From Catellatospora paridis (GTDB taxonomy: Bacteria > Actinomycetota > Actinomycetes > Mycobacteriales > Micromonosporaceae): a DNA stretch of 64,000 bases. The stretch covers positions 1,020,753 to 1,084,752 of the forward strand of contig NZ_ML769312.1 of assembly GCF_009720365.1 (NCBI RefSeq), written 5' to 3'. A program made the position numbers and the translations under genes. Each line of letters opens with the position of its first letter. Positions within the stretch are counted from its first letter, which is position 1. Shown in pieces: positions 40,270 through 48,857 of the stretch. The notes beneath the pieces are model-generated. The model was not told the origin of the DNA, did no database searches, and saw only the letters and a list, made by a program, of their open reading frames with translations.

Positions 40270-40281
40270 TATGACGTCATA
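40270..40281. promoter_or_regulatory. GntR-type palindrome a
   Basis: TATGACGTCATA is a perfect 12-bp palindrome 111 bp upstream of the first GH141-like gene. It is identical to the site at 48669. Confidence 0.6.
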
Positions 40282-40392
40282 CATGTGATGTGATGCACGC
40301 CATCGGTTACGCCAGCGTTTCCCGCTGATGACAGCTCACCGATTTTCTGCTGTGCCCCCGGTCAGCAACTCCACTCATGGAAGGACGCCATC

Positions 40393-42792
40393 GTGGCTTC
40401 TGCTCCCAGCCGCGCACCTCGACAACCGAAACACCGACCCCGACTGCTGCCCCTTTTCGCGGCCACCCTGCTCGTCGTCGCATCGGCGCTGTCGGCCACG
40501 CCCGCCACCGCCGCGGTCATGACCACCCTCTACGTGTCCCCCACCGGATCCGGCACGGCGTGCTCCGCCGCGCAACCGTGCTCGCTGACCCAGGCCCAGT
40601 CGTCGGTGCGCGGTCTCGCCCCGACGATGAGCGGCGACATCGTGGTGCAGCTCGCCGGTGGCACCTACGCCCTGTCCACGCCGCTGACGTTCACGTCCGC
40701 CGACTCGGGCGCCAACGGATACACCGTGTTCTGGCAGGCCGCGTCGGGCGCCCAGCCGGTCATCTCCGGCGGACAGCGGGTCACGGGATGGACGCAGGCC
40801 GACGCCACGCAGAACATCTGGCGCGCGGGTGCGAGTGCCGGTTTCGACACCCGCCAGCTCTACGTCAACGGCCGTCTCGCGACCCGGGCTCGCACCCAGA
40901 TCAACCGCGGCGACTTCACCATGACGACCAGTGGCATGACCTTCACCAACAGCGGCCTGTCGTACCTGAACAACGTCGCCGCGGAGGACCGCATCGAGCT
41001 GGAGTCGGTGAACTCGTTCACCGACCGGTACGTGCCGGTGCAGTCCATCAGCAACAACACGATCACCATGGAGCAGCCGGCCTGGAACAACAACACCTTC
41101 GGCTACGACACGCTGAGCAGCCCGTTCCGCGCCGGGCCGATGTACCTGGTCAACGCGCGTGAGTTCCTGGACACCGCCGGCGAGTGGTATCTGGACACCT
41201 CCGCCGGCCAGCTCTACTACAAGCCGTTGAGCGGCGAGAACATGTCCACCGCCGACGTGCAGCTGCCGCGGCTCGAATCGCTGCTGCGAATCGGCGGCAG
41301 CTACGCGGCGCCGGCGCATCACCTCGCCTTCGCCGGCCTGCAGTTCTCGCACACCAGCTGGCTGCAGCCCAACACCGGCCAGGGCTACGCCGACCAGCAG
41401 ACCGGCGCGTACATCTACGGCACCTGGTCTCGGCCGTCGAACTGGCTGAGTTCGTGCCAGTCGGGCTGCCAGCAGTTCGAGGCGACCCGGCCCAACTGGC
41501 GCCAGATGCCCGCAGCGGTGCAGGTCTCGGCGGCCAACGCCATCAGGTTCACCGGCAACCGGTTCACCAACCTCGGCCAGGTCGGGCTGGGCATCGGCAA
41601 CGACGCCAACGCGCACGCCACCGGCGTCGGGCTCGGCGCCAGCGACATCGACGTGATCGGCAACACCTTCGAGCAGCTCGCGGCCGGCGCCGTCATCGCC
41701 GGTGGCGTGCAGGCCGACGCGCACCACCCGAGCGACAGCCGGATGACCAACCGGGACATCGTCTACAGCAACAACTCCGTCCACGACGTGGCCATCGACT
41801 ACCGCAGCCATGTCGGTCTGCTCATGACGTACGCCGCCGACTCGGCCATGACCAACAACGAGGTCTACAACCTGCCTTACACGGGCATCTCGATCGGCTA
41901 CGGCTGGGGCGCCAACGATGCCGGCGGCGCCCAGGACTACACCGACCGCGGGCTCTACAACTACCAGCCCCGGTACACGACCGCGACGATCGCGAAGAAC
42001 TACCGCGTGCAGGCCAACTACGTCCACGACGTCATGCGCCAGATGACCGACGGCGCGGCGTTCTACGCCCTGTCCGCGCTGCCGGGCACGACGATCAACC
42101 AGAACTACTTCCGCAACACCAACGGCTGGCTCGGCCTGTACTTCGACGAAGGCGCGCGGTACATGTCGGCCGGCAACAACGTGTTCGACAACATCGGGCA
42201 GTGGGCCTACGGGCAGCACTGGGCCAACAACAACACCGGCAACCTGACCCTGACCAACAACTGGACGACCAGCACCAACACCAACATCACCAGCGGCTCG
42301 CGCGGCAACACCAACACCGGCACGGTGGTCGTCACCGGCGGGAACTGGCCGACGGCGGCGCGCACGGTGATGACCTCCGCCGGCGTGCAGTCCTCCACCC
42401 AGCAGGGCGTCACCATCGTCGGCGGCCAGTCGGGACGTTGCGTCGACGTGCCGAACGCCAGCTCCACCAACGGCACCCAGGTGCAGTTGTGGGACTGTGC
42501 GGGCGGCACGGGCCAGCGGTGGACCTACACCGCGAGCAAGCAGTTGATGGTGTACGGCAACAAGTGCCTGGACGCCACCGGACAGGGCACCACCAACGGC
42601 ACCCGCCTGGTCATCTGGGACTGCAACGGGCAGGCCAACCAGCAGTGGAACGTCAACTCCAACGGCACGATCACCGGCGTGCAGTCGAATCTGTGCGTGG
42701 ACGCGAGCGGCAACGGCACCGCCAATGGGACTCTGCTGCACCTGTGGGGATGCCACGGCGGCACGAACCAGCAGTGGGCCCTGCGCAGCTGA
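40393..42792 (+). CDS. secreted GH141-like parallel beta-helix enzyme with CBM13
   Basis: A 799-residue secreted protein. After a signal peptide (about 1-41) comes a right-handed parallel beta-helix (about 43-670) that opens TTLYVSPTGSGTACSAAQPC, with DIVVQLAGGTYALSTPLTF, ISGGQRVTGWT and many turns of N-rich coils. This is the layout of GH141, a family with known alpha-L-fucosidase and xylanase members. A CBM13 with three repeats (GQRW, QQW, QQW) fills 675-799. A second gene of the same design ends the window. The palindrome TATGACGTCATA lies upstream, linking it to the fucose-type genes. GH141 membership is by eye and should be tested. Confidence 0.8.
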   Translation: MASAPSRAPRQPKHRPRLLPLFAATLLVVASALSATPATAAVMTTLYVSPTGSGTACSAAQPCSLTQAQSSVRGLAPTMSGDIVVQLAGGTYALSTPLTFTSADSGANGYTVFWQAASGAQPVISGGQRVTGWTQADATQNIWRAGASAGFDTRQLYVNGRLATRARTQINRGDFTMTTSGMTFTNSGLSYLNNVAAEDRIELESVNSFTDRYVPVQSISNNTITMEQPAWNNNTFGYDTLSSPFRAGPMYLVNAREFLDTAGEWYLDTSAGQLYYKPLSGENMSTADVQLPRLESLLRIGGSYAAPAHHLAFAGLQFSHTSWLQPNTGQGYADQQTGAYIYGTWSRPSNWLSSCQSGCQQFEATRPNWRQMPAAVQVSAANAIRFTGNRFTNLGQVGLGIGNDANAHATGVGLGASDIDVIGNTFEQLAAGAVIAGGVQADAHHPSDSRMTNRDIVYSNNSVHDVAIDYRSHVGLLMTYAADSAMTNNEVYNLPYTGISIGYGWGANDAGGAQDYTDRGLYNYQPRYTTATIAKNYRVQANYVHDVMRQMTDGAAFYALSALPGTTINQNYFRNTNGWLGLYFDEGARYMSAGNNVFDNIGQWAYGQHWANNNTGNLTLTNNWTTSTNTNITSGSRGNTNTGTVVVTGGNWPTAARTVMTSAGVQSSTQQGVTIVGGQSGRCVDVPNASSTNGTQVQLWDCAGGTGQRWTYTASKQLMVYGNKCLDATGQGTTNGTRLVIWDCNGQANQQWNVNSNGTITGVQSNLCVDASGNGTANGTLLHLWGCHGGTNQQWALRS

Positions 42793-42805
42793 TCCGGCAA
42801 AACGT

Positions 42806-42847
42806 GTAATGGGGGGTTGGGACTATCACGTCCCAACCCCCCATTAC
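42806..42847. terminator. bidirectional 18-bp hairpin terminator
   Basis: An 18-bp perfect stem (GTAATGGGGGGTTGGGAC at 42806-42823 with its complement at 42830-42847) and a 6-nt loop lie between two convergent genes. This is the strongest terminator in the window. Confidence 0.88.
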
Positions 42848-42875
42848 TTCTTGACTGGAGGGCAGTGCGGTGACG

Positions 42876-43850
42876 CTAACGCGTCGCCCGCCAGAGACCG
42901 TCCGGCACGGGTGTCCGCATTCCCGTCGCCGCGGCCGCCACGTGCTCGGCCGATCTCATGCCGGTGACGACGGACGCCACAGCCGGATGACGCAGCGGGA
43001 ACTGCAACGCGGCGACGGGCAGCGCGACGTCGTGCTCCCGGCAGGTCCCGGCCAGCCGACGAGCCTGCCGGAGCACCCGGTCCGGCGCTGGTCCGTAGTT
43101 GAAGTTGACGCCGTCCTGCGGCCATGACCGGGCCAGGATGCCCGAGTTGAACGGTGCGGCCGCGACGACGGCCACTCCCCTGCCCGCGCACTCGTCGAGC
43201 AGCTGCTCACCGGAGCGGTCGAGCAGGGTGTACCGGCCGGCCAGCATGACGACGTCGAGGTCGGTCTCCCGCACCATACGCAGCGGCGCCTGCCACTGGT
43301 TCATGCCGACGCCGACCGCACCGATCACGCCCTGGTCGCGCAGCGCGGTCAAGGCGGGAATGGCCTGGCTGACAGCGTCGTCGACGGCGTCGTCGGGGTC
43401 GTGGACGTAGACGATGTCGATACGGTCGACACCCAGTCTGGCCAGGCTCTCCTCGATGCTCCGGGCGACGCCGTCGGCACTGAAGTCCCACACCCGGATC
43501 AGATCGTCGGGAACGTCGAAGCCGCCGGCGGCGAGATCGGAGCCGGTCGGCGCAGGATGGGGGCGCAGCAGCCGGCCGACCTTGGTGGACAGGAGGTAGG
43601 CGTCGCGCGGGTAGGCGCGCAGCGCCTCGCCCAGCCGCTGCTCCGACAGGCCGAGCCCGTAGTGGGGTGCGGTGTCGAACAGACGTATGCCCGCCTCCCA
43701 TGCGGCGCCGACGGCTTGCGCGGCGTCGAGGTCGGGTCTGGCGTAGCCCATGTTGCCGATCCCGGACGCGCCGAAGCCCAGCGTGGTCACGCTCAGGCCG
43801 GTGCGGCCGAGCGGCCGAGTGGGCATCGCCGCTGGGGCGGTTGGATTCAC
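42876..43850 (-). CDS. aldo/keto reductase, L-fucose (D-threo-aldose) 1-dehydrogenase-like
   Basis: A 324-residue AKR expected to oxidise L-fucose (or D-arabinose, L-galactose) to the lactone with NAD(P). The tetrad is visible: Asp and Tyr in FDTAPHYGLGLSE (about 56-67), Lys in LSTKVGRLLRP (about 87) and His in VYVHDPDDA (about 127). WDFSADGVARSIEESLARLG and VVMLAGRYTLLDRSG are typical of the D-threo-aldose 1-dehydrogenase subgroup rather than general AKRs. GTG 43850 follows GGGAG. It is the last gene of a four-gene operon behind the mutarotase, SDR and Zn-dehydrogenase. The substrate is inferred from subgroup and context. Confidence 0.82.
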   Translation of the reverse strand: MNPTAPAAMPTRPLGRTGLSVTTLGFGASGIGNMGYARPDLDAAQAVGAAWEAGIRLFDTAPHYGLGLSEQRLGEALRAYPRDAYLLSTKVGRLLRPHPAPTGSDLAAGGFDVPDDLIRVWDFSADGVARSIEESLARLGVDRIDIVYVHDPDDAVDDAVSQAIPALTALRDQGVIGAVGVGMNQWQAPLRMVRETDLDVVMLAGRYTLLDRSGEQLLDECAGRGVAVVAAAPFNSGILARSWPQDGVNFNYGPAPDRVLRQARRLAGTCREHDVALPVAALQFPLRHPAVASVVTGMRSAEHVAAAATGMRTPVPDGLWRATR

Positions 43851-43905
43851 GGCAGCTCCCCTGATTCCGAAACGGTGCGGGTCGAGGTGGGACAGGGTCG
43901 GTCGA

Positions 43906-44208
43906 TCAGGGCAGTTGCCACACCAGGGGCAGCGGCCCGCGCTGGGACACGGCCATGTCCAGCAGCGGATGGATGACCTGGTGCCAGCGTTCGGTCAGCT
44001 CCAGTTCCGCCATCGCCGACTCCATGTCGGCCCAGTCGTCGCACACCACGGTGTGGAACAGGTCGAGCCCGTCGCGCCAGATGTGCCACGAGTGGACCCC
44101 GCTGGCACGCAAGGCCTGCTCATGCTCCGGGGAAAGCTTGGCGTGGATGCGCTCGTACTCGGCCTCGAGGCCGGGCTTGAGCCGCGTGTGCAGTCCGATC
44201 ACCTGCAT
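43906..44208 (-). CDS. L-rhamnose/L-fucose mutarotase family protein
   Basis: A 100-residue protein of the RhaM/DUF718 dimeric ferredoxin-like mutarotases, which interconvert alpha and beta anomers of 6-deoxyhexoses. It has the family layout: IGLHTRLKPGLEAEYERIHA at the N-terminus, then SGVHSWHIWRDGLDLFHTVV with the catalytic-side His and Trp, and DDWADMESAMAELELTERWH. ATG 44208 follows AAGGAG. Its place between sugar dehydrogenase genes supports handing the correct anomer to the 1-dehydrogenase. L-fucose rather than L-rhamnose is inferred from the neighbouring AKR. Confidence 0.86.
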   Translation of the reverse strand: MQVIGLHTRLKPGLEAEYERIHAKLSPEHEQALRASGVHSWHIWRDGLDLFHTVVCDDWADMESAMAELELTERWHQVIHPLLDMAVSQRGPLPLVWQLP

Positions 44209-44260
44209 GGGTACTCCTTGCCGGTCGTTGTCGTCAGGTGGGGTCCGCTGGTGGGTCCGC

Positions 44261-45016
44261 TCACCGGCCGAGCCAGCCGCCGTCGACGGGCACGAGCGCG
44301 CCGTGCACGTAGTCGGAGGCGGCCGACGCGAGGAAGACGGCCACGCCGGCGAGGTCGGCCGGTGTGCCCCACCGCCCGGCCGGGATGCGATCGACGATGG
44401 CGGCATTGCGCGTGGGATCGTCGCGCAGCGCCTGGTTGTTGTCGGTGGCGATGTAGCCGGGCACGATGGCGTTCACGTTGACGCCGTGGGCAGCCCACTC
44501 GTTGGCAAGAGCCTTCGTCAGTCCGGCCACGCCCGACTTGGCGGCGGTGTATCCGGGCACGGTGATCCCGCCCTGGAAGCTGAGCAGCGACGCCGTGAAA
44601 ATGATCTTTCCGGTGCGCCGGTTCAGCATCGCCCGGCCGACCTCGCGCGCCAGGATGAACTGCGCGGTGAGGTCGACCGCGAGGACGTGGTCCCAGTCGT
44701 CGTCGCTGTGCTCGGCCGCGGGCGCGCGAGCGATCGTGCCGGCGTTGTTGACCAGGATGTCGACCGGACGCTGCCGGCCCGCGAGGTCGGCGGCCAGGGC
44801 GGCGACCGCCTCACGCCGGGCGAAGTCGACCGCGCGCACCTCGCAGGTCCTCCCGTGGGCCGTCACCCTGCGGACGACTTCGCTGCCTTCCTGCTCGAGC
44901 TGGGCGCTGACGGCGATGACGTCGGCTCCCGCGCCTGCGAGCGCCTCGGCGACGGCCAGGCCGATGCCGCGACGGGCCCCGGTGACGACGGCGAGTTTGC
45001 CGGTCAGGTCGAACAT
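44261..45016 (-). CDS. short-chain dehydrogenase, 2-keto-3-deoxy-sugar acid type
   Basis: A 251-residue SDR. Cofactor motif VTGARRGIGLAVAEAL lies at about 11-26, NNAGTIARAP in the middle, catalytic Ser in FTASLLSFQGG and the Tyr-x3-Lys in YTAAKSGVAGL (about 155-159), and the C-terminal VDGGWLGR ends the fold. It resembles KduD (2-deoxy-gluconate 3-dehydrogenase). In the L-fucose oxidative pathway a related SDR oxidises 2-keto-3-deoxy-L-fuconate at C4. ATG 45016 is chosen as the family N-terminus (MFDLTGKLAVVTG). It starts 8 nt after the Zn-dehydrogenase gene. The precise substrate is inferred. Confidence 0.86.
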   Translation of the reverse strand: MFDLTGKLAVVTGARRGIGLAVAEALAGAGADVIAVSAQLEQEGSEVVRRVTAHGRTCEVRAVDFARREAVAALAADLAGRQRPVDILVNNAGTIARAPAAEHSDDDWDHVLAVDLTAQFILAREVGRAMLNRRTGKIIFTASLLSFQGGITVPGYTAAKSGVAGLTKALANEWAAHGVNVNAIVPGYIATDNNQALRDDPTRNAAIVDRIPAGRWGTPADLAGVAVFLASAASDYVHGALVPVDGGWLGR

Positions 45017-45024
45017 GGCTGGCG

Positions 45025-46050
45025 TCACCGGGCGGCTGCGCAATCGAGCAGCACCTTCATCACGCCGGCCCCGGATTCCAGGGCGGCGAACGCCTCACCG
45101 ACGCGCTCCAGCGGCTCCACCTGGGTGATCAGATCGTCGGCCGGGATCTGGCCGCCGGCCACCAGTTCCACGGCGGTCGCCATGTCGTGCGGGCTGTAGA
45201 GCCGGGCGCCCAGCATCGTCAGTTCACGCCAGAAGAAGCGGTGCAGGTTGACTTCTCGCGGGGTGGCGTGGATCGCCACCATCACCAGCCGCCCGCGCGG
45301 CGCGAGGACTTCCACCGCGGTGGCGACTCCGGCAGCCGCACCGGAGACCTCGAACGAGACGTCGGCGCCCGCACCACCGGTCCAGTCATGGATCAGCGCT
45401 TCCGTGTCGGCGCCGGTGGGGTCCGCGGTGGCAAAGCCGAGCCGGTCGGCGACGGCGCGCCGCTGCGGGCTGGGCTCCAGGACCAGAACCTGGGCTCCGG
45501 TGCGCCGGGCGACCACGGCGATGAGCAGGCCCACGGGCCCGCCTCCGACCACGACGGCGTGCTCGCCATCGGCCAGGCCGCTGCGGCGCACGTCGTGCAC
45601 CGCCACCGCGGTCGGTTCGGCGAGCGCCCCGTGGGCCAGGTCGAGGGTGTCGGGCAGGCGGACCAGTGCACGCGCGGGCACGTTCCAGCGCTGTTGCATG
45701 GAACCGGCACTGTCGATGCCGATGAAGGTGAGCCGCGGGCAGACGTGTCCGTGCCCGGCGGCACAGGTCCGGCAGGCGCCGCACGGCAGGACGGGCAGGA
45801 CGGTGACGGGGTCGCCGAGTTTCCAGCCGTCGACGCCGTCACCGAGACGCGCCACCGTGCCGGACATCTCGTGACCGAGCACGGCCGGGACGGAGACTCG
45901 CTGGTCCATGTCGCCGTGCAGGATGTGCAGGTCGGTGCCGCAGATCCCGGTGAACGCCACGTCGATCTGCACCTGCCCCGGGCCCGGTGCGGTCTCGGGC
46001 GCCTCGATGACGTTCAGGCGCCGCTCGCCTTCGTATACAGCTCGGTGCAT
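45025..46050 (-). CDS. zinc-dependent medium-chain alcohol dehydrogenase
   Basis: A 341-residue MDR enzyme. Catalytic zinc Cys in GICGTDLHILHGD (about 37), GHEMSGTV (about 62-69), four structural-zinc cysteines in CGACRTCAAGHGHVC (about 92-106), and the Rossmann motif VVVGGGPVGLLIAVVA (about 167-182). It resembles threonine/butanediol/sugar-alcohol dehydrogenases. ATG 46050 follows AAAGGGAAG. It heads the pathway operon, and the GntR-type site at 46169 lies 119 bp upstream. It is an extra oxidoreductase relative to the known L-fucose route and may act on a keto-deoxy acid or a lactaldehyde-like product. Confidence 0.88.
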   Translation of the reverse strand: MHRAVYEGERRLNVIEAPETAPGPGQVQIDVAFTGICGTDLHILHGDMDQRVSVPAVLGHEMSGTVARLGDGVDGWKLGDPVTVLPVLPCGACRTCAAGHGHVCPRLTFIGIDSAGSMQQRWNVPARALVRLPDTLDLAHGALAEPTAVAVHDVRRSGLADGEHAVVVGGGPVGLLIAVVARRTGAQVLVLEPSPQRRAVADRLGFATADPTGADTEALIHDWTGGAGADVSFEVSGAAAGVATAVEVLAPRGRLVMVAIHATPREVNLHRFFWRELTMLGARLYSPHDMATAVELVAGGQIPADDLITQVEPLERVGEAFAALESGAGVMKVLLDCAAAR

Positions 46051-46168
46051 GACTTCCCTTTCGTGAGCCGGCGTCTCGCCGAATGTCGTTCGCAACGACC
46101 GTGCGATATCCGCCGTGCGAGCACGGGCACTCGACCTTGCCCATGTCGAGATCGGATCGGGGGCTCAG

Positions 46169-46182
46169 ATATGACATCATAT
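46169..46182. promoter_or_regulatory. GntR-type palindrome b in the pathway divergent promoter
   Basis: ATATGA-CA-TCATAT has perfect 6-bp arms and sits centrally between the four-gene dehydrogenase operon (minus) and the fuconolactonase-like gene (plus), so one site can control both. Confidence 0.65.
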
Positions 46183-46286
46183 GTTTCACGCAATGACAAC
46201 GCCCCGCCTGACCCGGCCGCCACCCGGTACCTCGCGCGTCGCGCACGCCGATCCGGCCGGTTCCAGCCAACCCCATGGAGCTGCGC

Positions 46287-47177
46287 ATGACCCACCCTCC
46301 CCTCGAGACGATCATCGACGCGCACCTGCACGTGTGGGATCCGTCGCGTGGCGTCTACCCCTGGCTCGGAGCCCACCTGGCGCCGGTGAACCGCGCCATG
46401 ACGCTGCACGAGGTGACACCCGAGCTCGTCGACCGCGGCGTCGGAGCCGTCGTGCTGGTGCAGTCCGCCGACGACGACTTCGACACCGACCTGATGTTCG
46501 AGACCGCCAGGTCCGACCACCGGGTCGTCGGCGTCGTCGGCTGGGTGCCCCTGGATGCGCCCGCTGTCGCCGCGAACAGGTTGGCGCAGCTGCGTGACGA
46601 TCCGCTGTTCGTCGGCGTGCGCAACCTGATCCACGAACGCGAGGACCCGCAATGGATCCTGCGGCCCGACGTCGACGCGGGTCTCGACCTGCTGGAACAA
46701 GCCGGGGTGCCGTTCGACTTCGTCGCCGGCGGCCCGGCGGCACTGGCCACCGCCGCCGAGGTCACACGTCGCCACCCCGGATTGCACCTGATCCTGGATC
46801 ATCTCGGCGCGCCACCGCTGAAGGCCGATCACGACCAGGCCGAACGATGGTCGCAGGACCTGGCTGTGCTCGCCGGCCATCCCCGGGTCAACGTCAAGCT
46901 TTCCGGGCTGTACCTGGGACCCGACCCGGCCGGCGACGCGCTGCGCCAGGCCGGCGCCTACCTGCGCACGGCGCTGGAGCTGTTCGGCTCACACCGGCTG
47001 ATGTACGGCGGCGACTGGCCGATCTGCCTGCTCCACGAGAAGTACGGGCGGACGCTGGACGTCATCCGGCACGGCCTGGCGAATCTCGACGCCGCAGGAT
47101 GGCACGACGTCCTTGCCGCCACCGCCATGCGGGTCTACGGCCTCGACCAGAGCCGCATCGCGGTGCACAACTCCTGA
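46287..47177 (+). CDS. amidohydrolase-superfamily L-fuconolactonase-like hydrolase
   Basis: A 296-residue TIM-barrel hydrolase of the COG3618 lactonase group, expected to open a sugar-acid lactone. The metal-type HxH is present in IIDAHLHVWDPS (about 9-14), a further His in LILDHLGAPPL (about 173) and the terminal Asp in MYGGDWPICLL (about 241). The segment AVVLVQSADDDFDTDLMF is also typical of L-fuconolactonases. ATG 46287 is preferred to 46275 because GGAG lies 6 nt upstream. It is divergent from the dehydrogenase operon. Fuconolactone is the best guess from context; other lactones remain possible. Confidence 0.84.
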   Translation: MTHPPLETIIDAHLHVWDPSRGVYPWLGAHLAPVNRAMTLHEVTPELVDRGVGAVVLVQSADDDFDTDLMFETARSDHRVVGVVGWVPLDAPAVAANRLAQLRDDPLFVGVRNLIHEREDPQWILRPDVDAGLDLLEQAGVPFDFVAGGPAALATAAEVTRRHPGLHLILDHLGAPPLKADHDQAERWSQDLAVLAGHPRVNVKLSGLYLGPDPAGDALRQAGAYLRTALELFGSHRLMYGGDWPICLLHEKYGRTLDVIRHGLANLDAAGWHDVLAATAMRVYGLDQSRIAVHNS

Positions 47178-47182
47178 CCGCC

Positions 47183-47216
47183 CGGGCCCGGTGTCGCCGA
47201 CGCGATACCGGGCCCG
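47183..47216. terminator. hairpin between convergent amidohydrolase genes
   Basis: CGGGCCCGGT at 47183-47192 pairs with 47207-47216, with further pairing of TCG and CGA inside after one mismatch. It lies 5 nt after the fuconolactonase stop codon. Confidence 0.65.
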
Positions 47217-47260
47217 CGACGGCTTCGCCGAGGGCAGCGCGTCCCAGGCACCGGCACGGT

Positions 47261-48112
47261 TCAGGCGGTTCGAGGCAGGTCGCCGACGTCCAGCTGGTAG
47301 GTGCTGACGGCGGTCGCCGCGAAGACGTCACGGTGCAGGCCACCGAGCAGCGACGCGATGGCACGCAGCGATTCGGGATAGGTCGCCGCCAGCTGGCACA
47401 TCGGCCAGTCCGAGCCGAACATGAGCCGCCCAGCACCGAACACCTGCACGGCATGGTCGACGTAGGGCCGGAGGTCGTCCACCGACCACCGGTCCCAGTG
47501 CGCGAGCGTCACCAGGCCGCTGAGCTTTGCCCGGACGTTGTCGCACGCGGCGACCGGTGCGATCTCGCGCTGCCAGTCGTTCAGGCCTTCGACGCCGCCG
47601 GTGACCCATGGCGATCCGGCCTGCTGGAGCACGATACGTGCGTGCGGCATCGCTTGGGCCAGGCGCGTCACCGAGGGCAGCTGCTCGGCCCGCACCGCGA
47701 GTTCGATCGCGAGCCCGAGTTCGGCCACGGCGGCCAGACCCGCTCGCACCGCCGGCCGGTCAAGGAAGTCCTCGGGCAGCTCGTACACCCGCTCGTGCAG
47801 TGCGACGAGTCGTTGCCCGCCGGGCTCTGCCCGGTGTTTGCCGAGGATCTCGCCGAGATCGGGGTCGGCGAGCGGCGCCCATCCCACCACGCCCACCACC
47901 CACGGAGTCCAGGCCGCGATCTCCAGACACCGTGTGGTGTCAGACGAGGTTGTGCCGCCGGCCTCGACCAGCACGCAGGCGTCGACCTCCGACTCGCTCA
48001 GCTTCGCCTTGAGGTCGCTGACGCCGAAGTCACGCCGGACAGGGGTGTACTCCGCGGCGGCCAGCCGGGGGTTGTCCGCCGACCACAGTTGCACGTGCGC
48101 GTCGACGATCAC
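47261..48112 (-). CDS. second amidohydrolase-family protein with altered active-site residues
   Basis: A 283-residue TIM-barrel protein of the same COG3618 group as its convergent neighbour. The N-terminal motif reads VDAHVQLWSA, so the second His of HxH is Gln, and the usual DHxGxP segment reads LQQAGSPWV, so that His is also Gln. The terminal Asp in FGSDWPMCQL is kept. Two missing His residues suggest a metal-independent or altered lactonase, or a non-catalytic paralogue. It starts with GTG after GAGGG. A long 745-bp non-coding stretch lies upstream. Regulation through the palindrome at 48669 would require a 550-nt leader. Confidence 0.8.
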   Translation of the reverse strand: MIVDAHVQLWSADNPRLAAAEYTPVRRDFGVSDLKAKLSESEVDACVLVEAGGTTSSDTTRCLEIAAWTPWVVGVVGWAPLADPDLGEILGKHRAEPGGQRLVALHERVYELPEDFLDRPAVRAGLAAVAELGLAIELAVRAEQLPSVTRLAQAMPHARIVLQQAGSPWVTGGVEGLNDWQREIAPVAACDNVRAKLSGLVTLAHWDRWSVDDLRPYVDHAVQVFGAGRLMFGSDWPMCQLAATYPESLRAIASLLGGLHRDVFAATAVSTYQLDVGDLPRTA

Positions 48113-48857
48113 CGGCGCCGCCCTCGGTCACCGGTGGCCGTCCACGCCAGCGAGCGGCGCCCTGGTCCGGCGGCGCGCGAAGGGTGAACAGTGCCTGCGA
48201 TGCGCTGGGCCGCGGACCCGGCGGGCGTGGCCGGGTCGGCAGTGGACCGGCCCGTGGCGGGGCCGCCCGAATCCTGCTCATGCACTGCGCTACTCCGTAT
48301 CGTCATGAAGATCGGCGCTGGCCGGTCTGCAGTCCGGTCGGGTGGGACGCCGGCCCGCACGCGGCGGGGTGCGGGCCGGCGTCGTCTGGGGGTGTCAGGC
48401 CGCCGCGAACCCGCGCCATGTCGCGGTCCTTGCGGCGGTTTTCGACACGCTGAGCACTCCGGCGTCCACCATCGCGTCGAACGGCCGCAGCGTGATCCTG
48501 CGGAGCACCCGGCCGTGGCCTGCGCTCGTGGCGGTGGAACCGAAGGGCACCTGGTGCTCCTTGATCGAGGGACAGCTGGTGGGCGACACGACGCGAGCAC
48601 CCGAGGTTCGAGGACCGGCATCGTGCAGTAACCCGAGCGAAACACTCTGGGCGCAACCTCATCATACGTATGACGTCATAGCAAGACCCGATCGCAGAAT
48701 TCGTGCGGCGATCCCATCGAGACGGGTGCAACAGGAGTCCACGGCAGTGCCGGGCACGACATGAGTGCATGTCCGCAGAGGACACATGTCGGCACGTCAT
48801 CGACCTACGGGCAGCCGGCCCGACCTCGTCGGCGCGGCGCTACGCCGCAGCCCTCCG
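48113..48857. other. 745-bp non-coding stretch with one strong palindrome
   Basis: Lies between the second amidohydrolase and the 3' end of the GntR gene. It contains overlapping palindromes at 48662-48680. A 64-codon minus-strand frame (48395-48589) has G/C-rich third positions but no ribosome site and no family I can name. It may be a gene remnant. Confidence 0.5.
48662..48680. promoter_or_regulatory. GntR-type palindrome c with overlapping second palindrome
   Basis: TATGACGTCATA at 48669-48680 is identical to site a. It overlaps TCATACGTATGA at 48662-48673, itself a perfect palindrome, so two dimers could compete or cooperate here. Confidence 0.6.

Noticed and set aside
48395..48589. A 64-codon minus-strand frame as a gene
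   Set aside because: Coding-like third positions but no ribosome site and no recognisable family; kept only as a remark on the empty stretch.
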